Shown here one piece after another: positions 5,497 to 9,011 of a stretch of DNA of 9,011 nt. The position numbers and the translations under genes were made by a program. The DNA comes from Nitrospirota bacterium (lineage in GTDB: Bacteria > Nitrospirota > Nitrospiria > Nitrospirales > NS-4). The stretch spans positions 1 to 9,011 of the forward strand of contig VBOF01000252.1 in assembly GCA_005877855.1 (NCBI GenBank), written 5' to 3'. Within the stretch, counting starts at the first letter, position 1; each line of letters opens with the position of its first letter. The notes below the pieces were generated by a model. That model made no database searches and was not told the DNA's origin. It saw only the letters and a list, made by a program, of their open reading frames with translations.

Positions 5497-6302
5497 CAGA
5501 TCACCCTCCGACCAGCGGTTCCTTCCGGAACCTTGACCGGCTCGTCCATTTCTTGCGCGGGGCGGGCCGGGGGACGGCCCCAGAGGCGTGCGCTCAAAAT
5601 ACCGATTTCATAAAGGATGATCAACGGCCCCGCCATGAGCAGCAGGTTGAATAGGTCCGAGGTCGGGGTGAGAATCGCCGAAAGGATGAGATTCGCCATG
5701 ATCGCATGCTTGCGGTACCGCGCCAAGAGATCCGGGGTGACGACCCCCAGTCGGGACAGCAACGTGAGGACCAGCGGGAGCTCGAAGGCGAAGCCGAACG
5801 TGAGGAGAAACTTCACGTTGAAGTCCACGTAAAAGCCCACGCCGAGCTGGGGCACCAGCGCCCGGTCGATGCCGAACTGCAGCATGAACTGGAGCGCCAG
5901 CGGGACGATCACGAAATTGGCAAAGGCCACGCCCATGGCGAAGAAGACCGAGGTGATGGCGAGGAACGGCACGATCCAGCGGCGCTCGCCCGGCAACAGG
6001 GCGGGCTCGATGAACTTCCACAGGTGGTACAGGAACACCGGCATGGACAGGGTGATGCCCCCCAGCAGCGCCACCTTGATCGCCGCGAAGATGGCTTCCG
6101 TCGGTGCGTAGAAGATGAGGTCGTCGTGATAGGGTTTTTTGAGCCAGGTGATCATCTCGTCGGCATGGGGAAAGGTGATGACGCAGGCCACGATGAACGT
6201 GAACCCGCACCAGTAGAGCCGCCGTTTGAGGTCGGCGATGTGCCGCTGGAGCGGCGTGCGGACCGGCTCTCCCCTGAGAGCCTCTGCCGAGGCGTTGCCC
6301 AT
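5496..6302 (-). CDS. tatC: Sec-independent (twin-arginine) protein translocase subunit TatC
   Basis: A 268-aa TatC, the polytopic core of the Tat system that exports folded proteins with twin-arginine signals and forms the receptor with TatB/TatA. Visible family features include an N-terminal HIADLKRRL (21-29), YAPTEAIF in the first periplasmic loop (65-72), the YHLWKFIEPALLPGER segment with its conserved Glu residues (92-107), FGFAFELP with the membrane Glu E174, and ILTPTSDLFNLLLMAGPLII followed by LYE near the last helices. Six hydrophobic segments fit the normal topology. The C-terminus is a Pro-rich cytoplasmic tail. No tatA/tatB lies beside it. It starts 8 nt after the rimI-fusion stop. 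No Tat-type RR signal was seen in the window's exported proteins, so it probably serves substrates elsewhere. Confidence 0.96.
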   Translation of the reverse strand: MGNASAEALRGEPVRTPLQRHIADLKRRLYWCGFTFIVACVITFPHADEMITWLKKPYHDDLIFYAPTEAIFAAIKVALLGGITLSMPVFLYHLWKFIEPALLPGERRWIVPFLAITSVFFAMGVAFANFVIVPLALQFMLQFGIDRALVPQLGVGFYVDFNVKFLLTFGFAFELPLVLTLLSRLGVVTPDLLARYRKHAIMANLILSAILTPTSDLFNLLLMAGPLIILYEIGILSARLWGRPPARPAQEMDEPVKVPEGTAGRRVI

Positions 6303-6310
6303 CCTGCCGC

Positions 6311-7063
6311 TCAGGATGACGGGCCGGCCGCCAGAGACTGCTGCTGTTTAAACTGACGGACGATGGCGGCCATCTTGTCCTTGGTCGCAAGCTTGTCGAA
6401 CTGGATGCGCTTCTTCCGCTGTTCCTCCTCCGCAGTCAGGAAATGCAGTCGGGTGAGCTCGGCGAGCTGGTGTTCGAGCCGTTGATGGGTATCCTCCAGC
6501 GTTCTGAACTCGGGGTGCTCCTTGCGAACCAAGTCCAAGATGACCGGGTCTTCGCTCAGCATCGTGTGCCCTCCTTTCTCTAAGAGTTCTCGCATCATGA
6601 TCACTGCATCTTCGCGTGGGTGAACGTAATAGCCTTTGCGGAGGCTCTTCTGGGCAAACCCGAGCTTCCGGTAGAGCGCGAGGGCGGCCGTGTTCGACGC
6701 CCGCACCTCGAGCAGCGCCGTCCGTACGCCTTGCGCCGCCGCAGCCGTCAACGCGTGACGGACCAGCGCCAAGCCAATGCCGTGGCGCCGGGCCTCAGGA
6801 CGGACGGCCAGGTTCATGAGGTGCAGCTCCTCAAAGACCACCCAGAACATGATATACCCCAGGAGCGCCCCCGCCGCCACGCCCTCTCCGAATCCGGCGC
6901 CGCCTGCCCGCAGCACCAGATTCGTCGCGAACGCATTGCCCTGCAACTCGCCAAGAAACATCTTGCGGGTCCAGGGCTCGCTGAAAGACCGCTGCTCCAG
7001 GTCCAGAACCTCATCGAGGTCGCTCTCCTGCATCGGAATAAGTCTGAATGTTCCGTCCTGCAT
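6311..7063 (-). CDS. rimI: RimI-type N-acetyltransferase fused to a DUF465/YdcH domain
   Basis: A single 250-aa reading frame with two parts. Residues 1-165 are a GNAT acetyltransferase like RimI, which acetylates the N-terminal Ala of ribosomal protein S18: acetyl-CoA loop RRHGIG (92-97), LLEVRASN with E119, LYRKLGF with Y131 (the 12-residue Glu-Tyr spacing of the RimI catalytic pair) and GYYVHPREDAVIMM (144-157). Residues 168-250 match the DUF465/YdcH family, a small helical hairpin: HPEF, THQRLEHQLAEL, LTAEEEQRKKRIQFDKLATK. These are normally separate proteins of about 150 and 70-80 aa. No stop separates them here, yet a strong internal ribosome site precedes Met168, so the second domain may also be made alone. 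The ATG at 7063 shares one base with the tsaB stop (TGATG); a GTG directly before it (7066) is the alternative start. Confidence 0.85.
   Translation of the reverse strand: MQDGTFRLIPMQESDLDEVLDLEQRSFSEPWTRKMFLGELQGNAFATNLVLRAGGAGFGEGVAAGALLGYIMFWVVFEELHLMNLAVRPEARRHGIGLALVRHALTAAAAQGVRTALLEVRASNTAALALYRKLGFAQKSLRKGYYVHPREDAVIMMRELLEKGGHTMLSEDPVILDLVRKEHPEFRTLEDTHQRLEHQLAELTRLHFLTAEEEQRKKRIQFDKLATKDKMAAIVRQFKQQQSLAAGPSS
6560..6577 (-). promoter_or_regulatory. strong internal ribosome site and start at the RimI-DUF465 junction
   Basis: On the - strand AAAGGAGGG (6577-6569) stands 6 nt before an in-frame ATG (6562-6560), the codon for Met168 of the fusion. The match to the anti-Shine-Dalgarno is better than at most true starts in this window and falls exactly between the two domains. 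It would allow a separate 83-aa DUF465 protein (6311-6562) to be made from the same frame. Confidence 0.7.
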
Positions 7064-7794
7064 CACGACGTCAGACGGGCCACCGGCGATTTGATGAGCC
7101 CCTTGTCCCAGTTGACTTCGGCTTCGGTCCGGCGCAGGTAGACCGGGACCAGCGCCGCATCCGCTCTCGTGCCCTGGGCCAGCTGAGTGCGCCCCAGCCG
7201 GGCGACGATCGCCGCGGACGGGACTGCGCCAAGCCCGTTCTCGGTCATACGGACCCGCTTTCCAAGCGCCGCCTTGAGCTGCGTGCGATAGCGCGCCGCG
7301 CCGTTGCCGACCAGATGCGCCGGCAACTCAACGTTCGCCAGCGCCTCGGCCACGGCTTCGGGAGCCAAGACAGCATCCGCGTGCAACCGCTCAAGACGCC
7401 CGGCACGGCGCTTGAACACGGCCAGATACACCTCGCCCCGGTACGCGTCGAGCAACGTGCAGATCGTGATCGTTTCGGCCGGTTCATAGCCTGCAGCCAG
7501 CGCTTCCAGCGTGGAGACGCCGACCACCGCCGCGCCGGTCCCGAGCGCCAGGCCTTTCGCTGTTGCCAGGCCGACGCGCAACCCGGTGAACGATCCAGGC
7601 CCGATGGACACCGCCACCGCGTCGAGATCTTTGGCCGCCACGCCGGCCTTTCGGAGCACGTGGTCCACCGTGGGCAGGAGCAGACCACCGCGCGAGCCTT
7701 TGGCGTCATACGAGGCCTCGGCCAGGAGGCGATCCTCGTCGAGCAGAGCCACGCTTTGGGCCGGGGTTGCGGTCTCGATCGCCAGGACACGCAT
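7063..7794 (-). CDS. tsaB: tRNA threonylcarbamoyladenosine biosynthesis protein TsaB
   Basis: A 243-aa TsaB, the inactive ASKHA-fold partner of TsaD in the TsaB-TsaD-TsaE complex that adds t6A to A37 of ANN-decoding tRNAs. MRVLAIETAT opens the ATPase-like fold, and the TsaB hallmark SIGPGSFTGLRVG lies at 63-75, followed by ATAKGLA. The chosen ATG at 7794 shares one base with the upstream stop (TGATG) and has GGGAGG about 9 nt ahead. An in-frame start at 7827 would only add 11 non-family residues inside the preceding gene. Proximity of tsaB to rimI is a common arrangement in bacteria and supports both assignments. The C-terminal half (LVPVYLRRTEAEVNWDKG) is also typical. Confidence 0.95.
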   Translation of the reverse strand: MRVLAIETATPAQSVALLDEDRLLAEASYDAKGSRGGLLLPTVDHVLRKAGVAAKDLDAVAVSIGPGSFTGLRVGLATAKGLALGTGAAVVGVSTLEALAAGYEPAETITICTLLDAYRGEVYLAVFKRRAGRLERLHADAVLAPEAVAEALANVELPAHLVGNGAARYRTQLKAALGKRVRMTENGLGAVPSAAIVARLGRTQLAQGTRADAALVPVYLRRTEAEVNWDKGLIKSPVARLTS

Positions 7795-8603
7795 CACCTG
7801 TTCCCTCCCACGTCGACCGATCCCCAATCCTGCGACGTCAGTTCCGGGTTCGGAATCACGTCATGAAAGGTCAGCACCAGCTTCGCACGGCCCAAACCGT
7901 CCTCCGCTTGCACGCGCGTGGGCCACGTCAGAGGGCCTGCCGATGTGGAGCCGACCCCGCGATAATTCTGGTAGACCATGGTCGCCTGCACGGTCCCCGA
8001 CGCGTCGAAGAGGTCCTGGCGGGCGACCTCCAACGTGCGGCGTGTGAACCACAGGCGTCGCGCGACGGATCCCCCTTCGGATACGGACAGCACATCCAGC
8101 ACGTATTGGTCATTCTCCTCTCGTAGGACGACCCGGTCCGTCGGGAGGATCGTCCCGCCCAGGCTCCCCAGGGTCGCCTGGAGGCCGAGCGAGATCGGCA
8201 TGCCGAGGGAACCCTTGCGATCCAGCTCGGCGACCGACCCGTTCTGGGATTTTCCCTGCATGGGAAGCAGCAGGCGATACTGACCGTCGGTGAGCACCAG
8301 GTCAAACAAGGGAAAGCCCATCCGGGCAAAGGTCTGCAACCGAATGGTTCCGGGACGCCGGTAGACCAGCGCCGCTTCCATCTTCTGAGGAGCTTTCACC
8401 GCCGCGCCGGACACCTCGACCGCGAACTGGGCTTTCAGGGTCTCGACGGCGCCCTCCCGTTCCCGGAGCAGGGCCACGAATTCCTCCGCCTTCACCGTCG
8501 GCAGCACTGAGGGGATCACCGGTGCCCGCGCGCATCCGGCCAACAGGACAAGGCCGAGTCCTGCACCGAAGAGAGTGCGCGTAAGATTAGGTGAGCACCG
8601 CAT
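7794..8603 (-). CDS. LolA/LolB-fold outer-membrane lipoprotein (DUF4292-like)
   Basis: A 269-aa predicted lipoprotein. Its signal peptide ends in the lipobox LAGC with lipidated C24; Ala at +2 fits outer-membrane sorting. The mature region reads like the LolB/DUF4292 fold, an unclosed beta-barrel that holds a lipid or acyl chain: ETLKAQFAVEVSG, then a strand ALVYRRPGTIRLQTF, then FPLFDLVLTDGQYRLLLP, and later strands RRLWFTRRTLEVARQDLFD and TRVQAEDG. LolB inserts lipoproteins into the outer membrane, but this protein is longer than LolB (about 200 aa) and membership is judged by eye, so no symbol is given. The ATG at 8603 overlaps the end of radA by 17 nt; the longer frame upstream is only the shadow of radA. 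The stop shares a base with the tsaB start. Confidence 0.75.
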   Translation of the reverse strand: MRCSPNLTRTLFGAGLGLVLLAGCARAPVIPSVLPTVKAEEFVALLREREGAVETLKAQFAVEVSGAAVKAPQKMEAALVYRRPGTIRLQTFARMGFPLFDLVLTDGQYRLLLPMQGKSQNGSVAELDRKGSLGMPISLGLQATLGSLGGTILPTDRVVLREENDQYVLDVLSVSEGGSVARRLWFTRRTLEVARQDLFDASGTVQATMVYQNYRGVGSTSAGPLTWPTRVQAEDGLGRAKLVLTFHDVIPNPELTSQDWGSVDVGGNR

Positions 8604-9011
8604 CCAGAGCCTGTCCCACTTCCGCCACGCCGATGAGCTCCAGAGACTCGATCGGCGGCATCTTCTCAAGATTGCGCTCCGGCAACAGACAGCGCCGGAA
8701 GCCCAGCTTGGCCGCTTCGCGCAAGCGGATCTCGCCGTGGCCGACCGCCCGCACCTCACCGCCCAGGCCCACCTCGCCGAACACCACCGTCGTGGGGGCA
8801 ATGGGCCGGTTCCGCAAGCTGGAGGTCACGGCCGCCACGATGCCCAAATCCAGCGCCGGCTCCTCGATCCGCAACCCTCCGACCACGTTCACATAGATAT
8901 CTTGCCCGCTGAGGTTGAGGCCCATCCGTTTCTCCATCACCGCGACCAGGAGCGCGATCCGGTTGCCGTCCACGCCGTTCGCCATCCGCCGGGGCATGGG
9001 GAAGCTCGTCG
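8587..9011 (-). CDS. radA: DNA repair protein RadA (Sms), C-terminal part
   Basis: The last ~140 residues of RadA; the 5' part, with the zinc finger and RecA-like ATPase, lies beyond the right edge. The visible region is the Lon-protease-like C-terminal domain: PRRMANGVDGNRIALLVAVM, EKRMGLNLSGQDIYVNVVGG, then LRIEEPALDLGIVAAVTSSL, FGEVGLGGEVRAV and IRLREAAKLGFRRCLLP. RadA is a hexameric helicase-like ATPase that promotes branch migration in recombination and handles branched DNA; in competent species it also drives D-loop extension. The frame stays open to base 9011. Its end overlaps the LolA/LolB-like gene by 17 nt, so radA is the first visible gene of the - operon. Confidence 0.95.
   Translation of the reverse strand, partial: TSFPMPRRMANGVDGNRIALLVAVMEKRMGLNLSGQDIYVNVVGGLRIEEPALDLGIVAAVTSSLRNRPIAPTTVVFGEVGLGGEVRAVGHGEIRLREAAKLGFRRCLLPERNLEKMPPIESLELIGVAEVGQALDAVLT

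Noticed and set aside
5706..6356. Long open frame on the + strand opposite tatC
   Set aside because: It is a GC-rich shadow frame full of Arg/Glu/His runs with no recognisable domain, while the - strand encodes an unmistakable TatC.
7048..7866. Long open frame on the + strand opposite tsaB
   Set aside because: Antisense shadow of a clear tsaB; composition rich in Arg/Gln/His and no ribosome site.
8604..8801. Upstream extension of the LolA/LolB-like gene
   Set aside because: The extra residues come from the radA coding region read in another frame and would bury the signal peptide; the ATG at 8603 gives a normal lipoprotein N-terminus.

Overview
The window is about 9 kb of GC-rich, gene-dense chromosomal DNA from a diderm bacterium. 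Lipoproteins with clear lipoboxes, a LolA/LolB-like lipoprotein and TatC all point to a Gram-negative envelope. Gene content and codon use are reminiscent of Nitrospira or a related Nitrospirota lineage, but that placement is inference; no rRNA or other marker is present to settle it. No tRNA, rRNA, CRISPR array, prophage or insertion-sequence transposase was seen.

Left part, + strand (1-2786): comF, a phosphoribosyltransferase-like competence protein, stands alone. It is followed by a 78-bp pair of inverted REP-like hairpins (840-917) with the GTAG/CTAC feet typical of RAYT-mobilised REPINs. Next come three 10-bp repeats (951-980) just upstream of a good sigma-70-type promoter (989-1018). 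This promoter drives a compact set of four genes: a 68-aa excisionase-type HTH protein, a MraZ-family protein, a RusA-like Holliday junction resolvase and an archease. MraZ proteins bind short GTGG/TGGG-type repeats at 10-bp spacing near their own promoters, so the repeats look like an autoregulatory operator for a mraZ gene that is not followed by the usual division/cell-wall genes.

Right part, - strand (2820-9011): nine consecutive genes read leftwards, most joined by 1- to 17-base overlaps (TGATG or ATGA junctions) or very short gaps, which suggests one long, translationally coupled operon. In transcription order they are: radA (3' part only), a LolA/LolB-fold lipoprotein, tsaB (tRNA t6A synthesis), a rimI acetyltransferase fused in frame to a DUF465/YdcH domain, tatC, a secreted seven-repeat beta-propeller of the YCF48/Asp-box type, a cytoplasmic cyclophilin, a coiled-coil lipoprotein and a lipoprotein of unknown function. 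The set mixes translation quality functions with envelope biogenesis. The two operons converge at 2787-2819.

The points most worth a second look are the putative MraZ operator with its HTH/MraZ/RusA/archease operon, the REPIN with compensatory stem changes, and the RimI-DUF465 fusion, which carries a near-perfect internal Shine-Dalgarno and start codon at the domain junction.
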